DNA from: Planctomycetaceae bacterium
Lineage (GTDB): Bacteria; Planctomycetota; Planctomycetia; Planctomycetales; Planctomycetaceae
Assembly (NCBI GenBank): GCA_029259815.1
Contig: JAJDEJ010000007.1
Coordinates: forward strand, 16,897 to 80,896
Direction of reading: 5' to 3'
DNA: 64,000 nt
Shown here: positions 46,703 through 55,096 of the stretch, one piece after another
Layout: each line of letters begins with the position of its first letter
Position numbering within the stretch: the first letter of the stretch is position 1
Notes under the pieces: generated by a model
What the model was told of the DNA's origin: nothing
What the model saw: only the letters and a program-made list of their open reading frames with translations
Database searches by the model: none
Translations under genes and position numbers: made by a program

Positions 46703-48097
46703 TCACACGAGTTCGGGGATCGGCCGTCCTCCTTCGGGCACGATGGGATTGGGTCGGCCGCGCGGGTTGACCCAGTACGAGTTGAGATCAATGCCGAGGT
46801 GTTGAAACGTTGTCGCAGCAAGATCCTGCGGGCGGACGGCTCCGCTCTTGATGGTCGCTCCGCGGGCATCGCTGCTGCCGATGACCTGACCGGTCGGCAT
46901 CCCGCCTCCGGCGACGACCATCGACATGATGTTGGTCCAATGGTGACGACCCGCCTTCTCGTTGATGACCGGCGTGCGACCGAATTCGCCCATCATCATC
47001 ACGTAGGTATCGTCAAGCAGTCCGCGTTGTTCGAGGTCGTTGATGAGGGCGTAGAGTGCTCGGTCCACGCGAGGCAGGAGCGGTTTGAGACCTTTCTCGA
47101 TGCCACCCCAGCGGACGTCGTCGCCGTGATGATCGAAGTAGCCCCACGCTCCACTGACGAGGACGAACGTGACGCCTGATTCGACCAGCCGTCGAGCAAG
47201 GAGTGCCTTCTCGCCAACACTCACGCGGCCATACTCATCGCGTGTGGCATCGGTCTCTTCGTCGAGGTTGAAGGCCTGCTGGACACGACCGGAGAGGACC
47301 ATGTCGTAGGCTTGTTGCGTGAATCGGTCGGTCTTGTCGAGCGTCTGATGCTGATCGAGTCCCCGCTGAAGTCCGTCGAGTTGTTGCCGGAGATGGTTGC
47401 GGTCACCGAGACGCGGCACTTCGACCCCTTTGGGCAGGTTGAACTTCCCGGCGAGTTCGAGGCCCTTGACCGGCTCGTATTGGGAACCCATGTGACCCGC
47501 GCCGTACACGTCAGACGCCCATGACTCGGCCAGCCCGACAAAGGGAGGCAACTCCGGATCATTGGCTCCCCGGAACTTGGCAGCAATCGACCCCATGGAC
47601 GGATAGCCATCGCCGTCACGGCCGTCATTCGTTCGTCGGGCGAGTGGGTTGCCTGCCTGAAGCGTGATGGGTGTATGGTTGCTCGCGGTGCAGTCGACCG
47701 AGCGAATGATGGACAGCTTGTCAGCAATCGACGCCTGCAGCGGGAGATGCTCGGAGAACTGAACGCCGGGCAGGGCTGTGTCGATGGGTGAGAAGGGACC
47801 ACGAACTTCGACGGGAGCTTGTGGCTTGGGGTCCCACATGTCGAGCTGACTTGGTCCACCCGACAGCCAGAACAGAATGACCGCCTTGCGATCTCCGCCG
47901 CCACCAGATGCAGCAGCCTGCTCGCGGGCATGCAGCAACTGCGGCAACGTCAACCCGCCGAGTCCCGCCAGTCCGGTCTGCAGGAACCATCGTCGAGAGC
48001 CGACGCGAATGAGGTCGCGTCCCGGTGGAGTCATTGCCGCTCCGGAGACGCCGACGGCGTGTTCGGTTGCATGAGAATGTTGTGTCAAATCACCCAT
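46703..48097 (-). CDS. DUF1501 family exported protein
   Basis: A 464-residue DUF1501 protein with an atypical Tat-like leader (SRRWFLQTGLAGLGGL), preceded by about 30 residues. Hallmarks are LSGGPSQLDMWDPKPQAP near 80, [16 protein letters not shown] near 300, MGEFGRTP near 380, and GRHHWTN, where the family more often has GRDHW. It lies upstream of the DUF1501 gene at 45157 across a palindrome. An exported role is likely; the reaction is not known. Confidence 0.88.
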   Translation of the reverse strand: MGDLTQHSHATEHAVGVSGAAMTPPGRDLIRVGSRRWFLQTGLAGLGGLTLPQLLHAREQAAASGGGGDRKAVILFWLSGGPSQLDMWDPKPQAPVEVRGPFSPIDTALPGVQFSEHLPLQASIADKLSIIRSVDCTASNHTPITLQAGNPLARRTNDGRDGDGYPSMGSIAAKFRGANDPELPPFVGLAESWASDVYGAGHMGSQYEPVKGLELAGKFNLPKGVEVPRLGDRNHLRQQLDGLQRGLDQHQTLDKTDRFTQQAYDMVLSGRVQQAFNLDEETDATRDEYGRVSVGEKALLARRLVESGVTFVLVSGAWGYFDHHGDDVRWGGIEKGLKPLLPRVDRALYALINDLEQRGLLDDTYVMMMGEFGRTPVINEKAGRHHWTNIMSMVVAGGGMPTGQVIGSSDARGATIKSGAVRPQDLAATTFQHLGIDLNSYWVNPRGRPNPIVPEGGRPIPELV

Positions 48098-48211
48098 CGC
48101 TGCTCTCGCAGTGGACCCTGTGTGTAGATCAATCCGGCTCTGTGACGAGTCGAAATCGACTCATTAGTCTACCACGCGAACGGGCGGCACACGAGAGTAG
48201 TCGACAGCGAA

Positions 48212-48302
48212 GGGGTCAGGCACCATTTCCCGGTGACCAAGTTTGGACGGTCTTTCCACTTCGGATGTCGATCCTTCTGAGCTGGAAATGGTGCCTGACC
48301 CC
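48212..48302. repeat. REP-like palindrome, first copy
   Basis: GGGGTCAGGCACCATTTCC (48212-48230) is matched perfectly by its reverse complement at 48284-48302. A second, variant copy lies at 54791-54864. It lies in the divergent region upstream of a DUF1501 gene and an amidohydrolase. Confidence 0.75.
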
Positions 48303-48352
48303 CTCCCCGTCCGCGGATCGATCCTCAATCTGCGCCTGTGTCCACTACAGTT

Positions 48353-48403
48353 TCCCAAACCGACGGCTGTGCCGTCGATCGACACCAGAGGTGTCGGCTT
48401 GGG
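48353..48403. repeat. Cloverleaf-type palindromic repeat, copy A
   Basis: The outer arms are CCCAAACC and GGCTTGGG. Within them are two small hairpins: GACGGC/GCCGTC around TGT, and GACACC/GGTGTC around AGA, joined by GATC. The same plan occurs at 53673-53722 with compensated bases in the second hairpin. Confidence 0.8.
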
Positions 48404-48454
48404 AGCATCTCGCTAGGATATCATGCAGATTTGCATTCCTCTGAGAGACACCTC

Positions 48455-49420
48455 ATGCCTGATCAGCCACTCTTCTCCCGACGCAATTTCCTCGCGACCT
48501 CTGCGGTCGGCTTGGCCGCCATGACAGCGACGCAGACCGCCACGGCAGATGATGCCACCAGCACTGACGACGCCTCGCCTCAAGGTCCCCAACTGATCGA
48601 CTGCCACCTGCACATCAACCACTTCGATCGGTCGATCGAAGACACGATCCGGCACATGGATGCGACCGGGACCACGCAGGCGTTCGTGTTGCCGTTGGAG
48701 ACAGGGGAGGGCGGGGTGACATTGCGATCCGAGACCGTGCTCCATTCGTACCACCAGTACGCCGATCGGGTCATTCCGTTCTGTCAGACGGACATCCGCC
48801 AGCCGGACGCACTCGATCGGGTGCGAGCCTATCACTTGTTGGGCTGTCGCGGCATCGGCGAGCAGAAAGAACATCTGCCGTTGAAGGACAAGCGGGTCGA
48901 AGCCGTCATTGCCCTGTGTGACGAACTCAACTGGCCGATCACGATTCACTTTCAGGACGATGCCAACGGTTATAATCAGGGCATTCAAGAGGATCTGGAA
49001 CCGTACCTCAAAAAGTACAAGCGGGTGCGAATCATCGGTCACGCTCAGTCATGGTGGGCCAACATCAGTGCAGACGTGCCCGAGGGCGACCTCTACCCGA
49101 CTGGTCGCGTCAAGCCGGGCGGACTGCTTGATCGTTTGCTCGGCGACTACCCCAACCTTTACGCCGACCTCTCAGCCGGCAGCGGCTTCAACGCCCTCTC
49201 ACGAGACGAGGACTTCACCGGTGGATTCCTCGAACGGAACCGCAAGCAAATCCTGTTCGGCAGCGACTGTCCTTGCCGTGATGGCGAAGGCGAGAACTTC
49301 AAAGGCATGTGCTACTCGACCCAACTGCAAAAATTCCTCCGCCGCATGATCTCCGACGAAGACGCCCTCGCCGACGTCTTCGCCAATAATGCCCTCCGCG
49401 CCCTCAACGGCACTGCCTGA
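48455..49420 (+). CDS. Amidohydrolase family protein with Tat leader
   Basis: A metal-dependent hydrolase-like (TIM-barrel, COG2159-type) protein of about 320 residues. It has a Tat-like leader (SRRNFLATSAVGLAAMTA), so it is probably exported. The first metal motif is IDCHLHIN near residue 50, and a C-terminal aspartate is in LFGSDCPCRDGEG near 285; ITIHFQDD and RIIGHAQSWW are candidate histidine strands. The family includes decarboxylases and lactonases; the substrate is unknown. ATG 48455 gives a proper leader, whereas the longer frame runs into the cloverleaf repeat. It begins a group of catabolic genes on the plus strand. Confidence 0.83.
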   Translation: MPDQPLFSRRNFLATSAVGLAAMTATQTATADDATSTDDASPQGPQLIDCHLHINHFDRSIEDTIRHMDATGTTQAFVLPLETGEGGVTLRSETVLHSYHQYADRVIPFCQTDIRQPDALDRVRAYHLLGCRGIGEQKEHLPLKDKRVEAVIALCDELNWPITIHFQDDANGYNQGIQEDLEPYLKKYKRVRIIGHAQSWWANISADVPEGDLYPTGRVKPGGLLDRLLGDYPNLYADLSAGSGFNALSRDEDFTGGFLERNRKQILFGSDCPCRDGEGENFKGMCYSTQLQKFLRRMISDEDALADVFANNALRALNGTA

Positions 49421-49507
49421 TCGTCTGACGTTCCCAACCATCGCTTGCGGCTTAGCGAAACCAGAAGACGCCCAATAACCAAGATCGTGATCGTCGATGA
49501 ACCCGTG

Positions 49508-50845
49508 ATGGATCGAGCCATGCGAAACCAGAAATCGATGGACCTGTACGCCCGCGCGTGCGAGCTGATCCCCGGTGGCACGCAGTTGCTAAGCCGTCGT
49601 CCGTCGAAGTTCGCCTACGGCGTCTCCCCCGTGTATGCCGCGACCGCAAAGGGCGCGCGATTCACCGACATCGAAGGCCGCGAGTACATCGACTGGGTGA
49701 GCGGCATCGGGGCCATCATCCTCGGATATGCAGATCCGGTCGTCGATGAGGCTGTGCGCGAGCAGATCAGTCGTGGCACGATGTACTCCATCAATCACGA
49801 ACTCGAGGTCGAACTCGCTGAGCACCTGATTGAGACGATCCCTTGTGCAGAAATGGTGCGATATGCCAAGGGGGGCGGCGATGCTTGCGCAGTCGCGGTC
49901 CGCATCGCCCGGGGTGCGACCGGTCGGGACAAGATCCTGTTCAGCGGCTATCACGGCTGGCACGACTGGTACCTCGCCGCCAACCTGCGAGCCGACGAGA
50001 GTCTCGACCAGCATCTCTTTCCCGGCATCGACCCCACGGGTGTCCCGAAGTGTCTGGAAGGCACGGCCATCCCATTCCCATACGGTGATGCCGCAGCCCT
50101 CGCAGATCTGTTGGAACAACACCGGGGCGAGGTGGCCGCCATCATGATGGAACCCCTTCGATCCGAGTGGCCACCCGAAGGCTATCTGGCCGAGGTTCGC
50201 AAGATCGCGAGCGATGCGGGTGTCGTACTGATCTTCGATGAAGTCTCGACCGGCTTTCGCTTCTCGCCCGGCGGCGTGCAGCCCGTGCTGGGTGTCGAAC
50301 CGGACATGGCCGTGTTCGCGAAGTCCATTTCCAACGGCTATCCGATGGGAGCCGTCGTCGGTCGACGTGAAGTCATGGAACCGGCTTCCACCATGTTCAT
50401 CTCCAGCACCTACTGGAGCGACACTATCGGCCTCCGGGCCGCACTCACAACCCTCCGCGAAGTCCGCCGCCGCAACGTCCCCGAGCAACTCGACCATTTG
50501 GGCAAAACACTTCAATCTCAACTCAACGCGGTCGCCCAAGAGACCGGTGTACCCGTTCAATGCGGCGGAGTCAGCGTGCATCCCCAGTTGGCGTTCGACA
50601 TCGAGGATGGGACACTCAAGCGAAAAGTGTCGACGCTTTACATCCAGGAGATGGCCAAACGGGGCTGTCACGGGTATACCTCGTTCTATCTCAACGCGGC
50701 TCAGGGAGACGCGGAGGTCGAGCAGACGATCGCTGCCGCAAGAGATACATTCACCCTCATTCAGGATGGACTTGATCGGGGCAACATCGACGACTTGCTG
50801 GAATGTGAATTGAAAGTGGACGTCTTCCGGCGTCTGGTCTCTTGA
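49508..50845 (+). CDS. Class III aminotransferase, glutamate-1-semialdehyde-mutase-like
   Basis: A PLP aminotransferase of about 445 residues. Conserved elements are IPGGTQLLSRRP, YIDWVSGIGAIILGYADP, FSGYHGWHDWY, the cofactor aspartate in LIFDEVSTGFR and the lysine in VFAKSISNGYPMGAV. The group includes glutamate-1-semialdehyde aminomutase and related transaminases, and substrate cannot be inferred. ATG 49508 is used; ATG 49520 is possible. It follows an amidohydrolase and precedes a PhyH dioxygenase 19 bases later, so the two are probably co-transcribed. Confidence 0.88.
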   Translation: MDRAMRNQKSMDLYARACELIPGGTQLLSRRPSKFAYGVSPVYAATAKGARFTDIEGREYIDWVSGIGAIILGYADPVVDEAVREQISRGTMYSINHELEVELAEHLIETIPCAEMVRYAKGGGDACAVAVRIARGATGRDKILFSGYHGWHDWYLAANLRADESLDQHLFPGIDPTGVPKCLEGTAIPFPYGDAAALADLLEQHRGEVAAIMMEPLRSEWPPEGYLAEVRKIASDAGVVLIFDEVSTGFRFSPGGVQPVLGVEPDMAVFAKSISNGYPMGAVVGRREVMEPASTMFISSTYWSDTIGLRAALTTLREVRRRNVPEQLDHLGKTLQSQLNAVAQETGVPVQCGGVSVHPQLAFDIEDGTLKRKVSTLYIQEMAKRGCHGYTSFYLNAAQGDAEVEQTIAAARDTFTLIQDGLDRGNIDDLLECELKVDVFRRLVS

Positions 50846-50864
50846 TTGCGAAACAGGTGAGAAC

Positions 50865-51620
50865 ATGACCGAGTCGACACGCAAATCCGAATACGACCGC
50901 GAAGGGTTCATCGTTGTGCGAGGCTTCTTGCCTGCTGACGAATTGAGCGAACTGCAGGAGAACCTCGGCAGATACATCAACGAAGTGGTACCCGACCTTC
51001 CGGACAGCGAAGCCTTCTATCACGACAAAGCACAGCCCGACACACTCAAGCAACTGCCTCGCATGGGGAATGATCCCTACTTCGCGAACTACCTCGACAA
51101 CAAGCGCTGGCAACATCTGGCCGAAGAACTCGTCGGCGAGCCGTGCATCGCGAAAGACCCGCAGTGGTTCAACAAACCTGCGGGGACCGAACATCCCACA
51201 CCGCCCCATCAAGACAACTTTTACTTCTGTTTCAAACCCGCCAACGTCCTGACGATGTGGCTCGCTCTCGATGACGTCGATGCCGAGAACGGCTGCCTGA
51301 GATATGTCCCGAAGTCACACCTCAAAGGCGTCCGTCCGCACGACCAGACCAGTGTGCTCGGCTTCTCACAAGGCATCGCCGACTACGGGCCCAAGGACGA
51401 AGCGACTGAAGTCGAAGTCCATGCCTCGCCAGGCGATTTGGTCGTGCATCATGGTGACGCGATCCATCGAGCCGACGCCAATCGCTCAAGCACACGTCAC
51501 CGCAGGGCGTTTGCGATCGTGTTCCAAGGCGAAAGTTGTCGCCGCGACGACGACGCGTACGCCCGCTATCTGGCGAGCCTCAACGCCCAACACACCGAGA
51601 TGGGACTCGCCACAAAGTAG
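50865..51620 (+). CDS. Phytanoyl-CoA dioxygenase (PhyH) family protein
   Basis: A 251-residue Fe(II)/2-oxoglutarate dioxygenase-like protein. The metal motif HQD is in TPPHQDNFYF, with ENGCLRYVPKSHLKG following, and the distal histidine is in HHGDAIHRADANRS with the 2-oxoglutarate-binding arginine likely in TRHRRAFAIVF. It starts after an AGGTGAG ribosome site. The last codons and stop (ACA AAG TAG) lie inside a dispersed palindromic repeat, so the native C-terminus may have been altered by the insertion. It follows the aminotransferase closely. Substrate unknown. Confidence 0.88.
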   Translation: MTESTRKSEYDREGFIVVRGFLPADELSELQENLGRYINEVVPDLPDSEAFYHDKAQPDTLKQLPRMGNDPYFANYLDNKRWQHLAEELVGEPCIAKDPQWFNKPAGTEHPTPPHQDNFYFCFKPANVLTMWLALDDVDAENGCLRYVPKSHLKGVRPHDQTSVLGFSQGIADYGPKDEATEVEVHASPGDLVVHHGDAIHRADANRSSTRHRRAFAIVFQGESCRRDDDAYARYLASLNAQHTEMGLATK

Positions 51621-51722
51621 CCATCACGCTCCGCTGTGATGAGCGGATGCACGCAAGACGTTCGAACCTCTGAGTCACAGTCCTTTGACCACTCTTGACG
51701 TCACGCGGAGCGTGACGACGAC
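51613..51722. repeat. Dispersed palindromic repeat, first copy
   Basis: It begins CAAAGTAGCCATCACGCTCC and ends TCACGCGGAGCGTGACGAC, with GATGAGCGGA after the left arm. The same ends recur at 63067-63172. It supplies the stop codon of the PhyH gene. Confidence 0.78.
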
Positions 51723-51726
51723 TATC

Positions 51727-52755
51727 ATGCCACTCCTCGAACTCACCGATCTTGACCAACGCATCTGGGATGAAGAACTCGCCGACTTCGTGCCGGAGCA
51801 GGTCTTCGATGCCCACACGCACATCTACCGCTGGGCCTTCCACACTGATCCGGAGAAGGAATCGGGACCGTATCGCGCGTTCGTTCGGCCCGGGTTTGAC
51901 GACGTGTCGTTCGAGATGCTCGACGAATGCGACCGCTTGCTGATGCCCGGTCGACACGTCGAACGTCTGGCGTTTCCCTTCCCGTTCGATAACGGCTGCG
52001 ACTTCGAAGGGTCAAATGAGTACATCACCGCTGAGACGAAGCCGCACGCGAACTCGGCCGGTCTGATGCTCGTGCATCCTGAGATGACCGAAGAACACGT
52101 CGAGACCACGATCCGAGAGACAGGCCTCATCGGATTGAAACCCTACCGTCTGTTCTCGACGACCGGCGACGCCGTCCATTGCCGCATCACCGACTTCCTG
52201 CCCGAGCATCAGATCACCGTCGCCGACCGCCACGGACTGCTCATCATGATGCACCTCTCTCGCACCGACGGCATTGGCGACACGCAGAATCTCGACGACC
52301 TCGAACGGCTCACTCAGCAGTATCCCGATGCGAAATGGATTCTCGCTCACTGTGCCCGCAGCTACTCGTCCTGGCCCATCGAACGAGCTGGCGACCGACT
52401 CCGCGACATGCCCAACACATGGTTCGACACATCATCTGTCTGCGAGACCGATGCCGTCGCGGCACTGCTGCGAACCGTCGGCGTCGAACGAGTCATGTAC
52501 GGCAGCGACGACATCCCGGTCGGCATCCTCCGCGGCAAGTACATCTCCTTCGGCTATGGCTGGGCCTATCTCTCCGAACAGAATCACAGCCTCAATCTCA
52601 CCCACTGCGACCCCCGCATGACGTTCACCCGTTACGAACAACTGAGAGCCATGAAGCGAGCCGCTGATGCCGTTGGTCTCTCACAGGACGAAACCAAGGC
52701 CATGTTCCACGACAACGCCGTGCGATTGCTGGAGTCGGTCCCACGACCATCGTAG
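51727..52755 (+). CDS. Amidohydrolase family protein
   Basis: A cytoplasmic TIM-barrel metal-dependent hydrolase of 342 residues. The HxH motif is FDAHTHIYRW near residue 25. Other metal or catalytic positions are LIMMHLSRTDG near 175, WILAHCARSY near 207, and VMYGSDDIPVG near 257. Family members include COG2159 decarboxylases and lactonases and uronate isomerase-like enzymes. ATG 51727 is chosen over a start in the upstream repeat. The stop codon TAG is part of another palindromic repeat (52751-52820). Related in fold to the protein at 48455, but without a leader. Its substrate is not predictable. Confidence 0.85.
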   Translation: MPLLELTDLDQRIWDEELADFVPEQVFDAHTHIYRWAFHTDPEKESGPYRAFVRPGFDDVSFEMLDECDRLLMPGRHVERLAFPFPFDNGCDFEGSNEYITAETKPHANSAGLMLVHPEMTEEHVETTIRETGLIGLKPYRLFSTTGDAVHCRITDFLPEHQITVADRHGLLIMMHLSRTDGIGDTQNLDDLERLTQQYPDAKWILAHCARSYSSWPIERAGDRLRDMPNTWFDTSSVCETDAVAALLRTVGVERVMYGSDDIPVGILRGKYISFGYGWAYLSEQNHSLNLTHCDPRMTFTRYEQLRAMKRAADAVGLSQDETKAMFHDNAVRLLESVPRPS

Positions 52756-52820
52756 CTGGATTCGCAAGAATTCAGTCGTTTGAGAGAGAACGTTCTGAAC
52801 TCTTGCGAGTCCAGCTACGG
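52751..52820. repeat. Dispersed palindromic repeat, orientation one
   Basis: CGTAGCTGGATTCGCAAG (from 52751) followed by AATTCAG is matched by CTGAACTCTTGCGAGTCC, then AGCTACG, ending at 52819. The element at 55007-55077 is the same family in inverted orientation. Confidence 0.8.
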
Positions 52821-52853
52821 TCGGATGCTCGAACAGCTTACAACAAACATGCG

Positions 52854-53651
52854 TTACCATGCAGTCCAGCCGCCGTCGACGAGCAGGTTTTGTCCGGTGA
52901 TGTAACTGCCAGCGTCACTGGCGAGCAACAGCAGGGCCCCCTTGAGCTCGTGGGGCAGGCCCATCCGCTTCATGGGGCTCTTGCCGTTCAGCCTCTCGAC
53001 CATCTCCGCTGGAACCGTCGGTTCATTGGGGAACGGTCCGGGGCTGAGGCAATTCACCCGCACATTCTCTCGCCCCCAGTAGACAGCCAAGTGTCGCGTC
53101 ATGTGGACGATGCCCCCTTTCAGCGTGTGATACTGCACCGGACTGGCCGTGCAGACCCCCTCGTAAGCATCGGGGTAGGAGCCGACAACGCCGTACATCG
53201 AACCGATCATCACGATTGACCCGGATGCCTGCCGCTCGACAACGTGATCGTGCAACCGTCTTGCGAGGAGAAAGTAACCCGTCGCATTCTGCAGATCTTT
53301 GCTGAACGCCTCCCCCGTCACGTCGGTCAGGTCCATGGCATGTCCCTTCTGACCATTGTTAATCAGGATGTCGATTTTTCCCGCCGCCTCGCCCGCCGCG
53401 TCGAATCCCGAGTGTAGTGATGGCTCATCCAATTGATCTAATTGAACACCGTGATGCGTCTGTCCCTGCGGCGATGGCAACCCATCGGCCACACTTTGAG
53501 CACGATCGACATCACGGCTACCGACAACCACGGTCGCCCCCGCCTCCGCCAGCGCATTCGAGAACGATGACCCCAGATACCCCGATCCACCCGTGATGAG
53601 CGCCACCCGGTCGGTCAGATCAAACAGTTGTTGCAGTGTTGGTTCCGTCAT
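52854..53651 (-). CDS. Short-chain dehydrogenase/reductase
   Basis: A 265-residue SDR. The cofactor loop is TGGSGYLGSSF near residue 22, the NNG motif is ILINNGQKGHAM near 95, and the active-site tyrosine and lysine are in QYHTLKGGIVHMT near 175 with the serine in MIGSMYGV near 155. The family signature near the end is LLLASDAGSYITGQNLLVDGG. It would use NAD(P)H to reduce or oxidise a keto or hydroxy compound. ATG 53651 is preferred over GTG 53669 because GGAAG lies six bases upstream. It precedes a Gfo/Idh/MocA gene's end by 115 bases, with the cloverleaf repeat between them. Confidence 0.9.
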   Translation of the reverse strand: MTEPTLQQLFDLTDRVALITGGSGYLGSSFSNALAEAGATVVVGSRDVDRAQSVADGLPSPQGQTHHGVQLDQLDEPSLHSGFDAAGEAAGKIDILINNGQKGHAMDLTDVTGEAFSKDLQNATGYFLLARRLHDHVVERQASGSIVMIGSMYGVVGSYPDAYEGVCTASPVQYHTLKGGIVHMTRHLAVYWGRENVRVNCLSPGPFPNEPTVPAEMVERLNGKSPMKRMGLPHELKGALLLLASDAGSYITGQNLLVDGGWTAW

Positions 53652-53672
53652 TGTTGTTCTTCCATTCACCCT

Positions 53673-53722
53673 CCCAAGCCGACGGCTGTGCCGTCGAACG
53701 ACAACAGAGTTGTCGGCTTGGG
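53673..53722. repeat. Cloverleaf-type palindromic repeat, copy B
   Basis: The outer arms are CCCAAGCC and GGCTTGGG, with hairpins GACGGC/GCCGTC around TGT and GACAAC/GTTGTC around AGA, joined by GAAC. Compared with the copy at 48353, one pair of the second hairpin changes on both sides, so pairing is kept. Confidence 0.82.
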
Positions 53723-53765
53723 ATTAAGAGCGATTCGTTTCAAAACGTGTGTTCATCAACATCGA

Positions 53766-54764
53766 TCAAGACAACTTATCCACATCGACCCAGCACCTTT
53801 CGCGGACCGACCGCAGCGCCGCCAGATTGACCCGAAGTGTCTGGACCCCTTCCGCCAAAGTGCAGCCCGGTTCTGCTGTGCCGTCCAACACGTCGAGAAA
53901 GCGATTCGCCTGTGTCACGAACATGTCGTCCCGCTCCAGTTCGAACTCGCCCTCGACGGTCCAGTTAGCGTCCGGCTCGACGCAGGACAACCACCGTCGC
54001 CGATGCATCTCGACACGGACGGTGCCCCGCTCGCAAACGATGGTCAGTGTTGACTCGTTGGGGGCCTGATGCTGATTCAGGCTGAACGACGCCAATACGT
54101 CAGCGTGCCGCGTGACCACATGCACTGTGTCCTCGACATCGACACCCTCCAACAGGCAGTGCTCTGCGTCCGCCACCAGCCGTGTGACCGGGCCGACCAG
54201 CCATTCAACTGCGTTCATCATATGGGTCAACGCATCCTGAATGGCTCCGCCGCCCATGTCGTGACGTGTGTAATACGTGTCCCGGTAGGCGGGTCGATAG
54301 AACGGAAAGTGCTGGCCCGAGTTCACCACGACCTGCACCGGCCGACCAAACCGCTGCTCATCGAGGACTTGCTTCACCTCGATCAACGCCGGATGCTGCC
54401 GCAGCACATACGCAATCGCCATGGGCACTTGTTTGTCACTGACGAACGCCGCCAACTCATCGACGCCGTCCAGAGACACACTCACCGGCTTCTCAATCAA
54501 CAACGCAACTCCGCGTTCTGCTAACTGCATCGCCATCGGCACATGCAGATGAGACGGCGTACAGATGACAGCCGCGTCGTGTGGCTCGGCAAGGGCGTCG
54601 TCCAGCGATGTGAATGACGCGCGCAGGTCATACGTCTGCGTCACCCGGTTTCGTACTTCATCGGTGAGTTCACACAACGTGACGTCCGCACGGCCCGTCC
54701 GCTGAAAGCAGCGCACATGCCGTTCACCAATGGAGCCGCCGCCGATGACGAGGATGCGTTTCAT
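53766..54764 (-). CDS. Gfo/Idh/MocA family oxidoreductase
   Basis: A 332-residue NAD(P)-dependent oxidoreductase. The dinucleotide fold is RILVIGGGSIGERHVRCF at the start, and the family EKP is in LLIEKPVSVSLDG near residue 90, with the second-domain sequence DMGGGAIQDALTHMMNAVEWL near 165-190. Such enzymes act on sugars, inositol or related compounds; substrate is not assigned. It is expressed in the same direction as the SDR gene, which could use the same pathway. Another member, cut by the window edge, lies at 63190. A REP-like repeat is upstream of its start. Confidence 0.9.
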   Translation of the reverse strand: MKRILVIGGGSIGERHVRCFQRTGRADVTLCELTDEVRNRVTQTYDLRASFTSLDDALAEPHDAAVICTPSHLHVPMAMQLAERGVALLIEKPVSVSLDGVDELAAFVSDKQVPMAIAYVLRQHPALIEVKQVLDEQRFGRPVQVVVNSGQHFPFYRPAYRDTYYTRHDMGGGAIQDALTHMMNAVEWLVGPVTRLVADAEHCLLEGVDVEDTVHVVTRHADVLASFSLNQHQAPNESTLTIVCERGTVRVEMHRRRWLSCVEPDANWTVEGEFELERDDMFVTQANRFLDVLDGTAEPGCTLAEGVQTLRVNLAALRSVRERCWVDVDKLS

Positions 54765-54790
54765 GATTCAATGGTGGTTGAGAAGGACAA

Positions 54791-54864
54791 GGGGTCAGGC
54801 ACATTTTTCTGACAGGACGTTCTCCGCAAGAGGGGTACTCGGCAGAAAAAGGTGCCTGACCCCC
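54791..54864. repeat. REP-like palindrome, second copy
   Basis: GGGGTCAGGCAC (from 54791) and GTGCCTGACCCCC (to 54864) are opposed and enclose A/T-rich arms (ATTTTTC and GAAAAAG). The ends match the element at 48212. Confidence 0.72.
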
Positions 54865-55006
54865 TCCCTTCTGAACGTTGTCGCCGTTGGCTCGCGGATA
54901 ACGATCACACACATTAGCCAGGAGGCAACGTCGACCGCCACCGTTGAATGCACTCCTTTCTCCAACTACAACCGCAAGCATGTCGTGTCTGAACATCGAT
55001 TCCAGA

Positions 55007-55077
55007 GTAGCTGGACTCGCAAGAGTTCAGAGAGCGAATGGGATTTCCGCGGCTGAATTCTTGCGAATCCAGCTACG
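55007..55077. repeat. Dispersed palindromic repeat, orientation two
   Basis: GTAGCTGGACTCGCAAGAG followed by TTCAG (to 55030) and CTGAATTCTTGCGAATCC followed by AGCTACG (55053-55077). It is the inverse of the element at 52751, and lies 19 bases before the M24 peptidase start. Confidence 0.8.
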
Positions 55078-55096
55078 ATGACTTTGGATATCGCTC

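Noticed and set aside
49589..50980. A 463-codon minus-strand frame opposite the aminotransferase.
   Set aside because: It mirrors a gene with a complete set of PLP motifs and has no start context or family features.
53628..54053. A plus-strand frame opposite the SDR and Gfo/Idh/MocA genes.
   Set aside because: It crosses the cloverleaf repeat and is antisense to a well-defined oxidoreductase.
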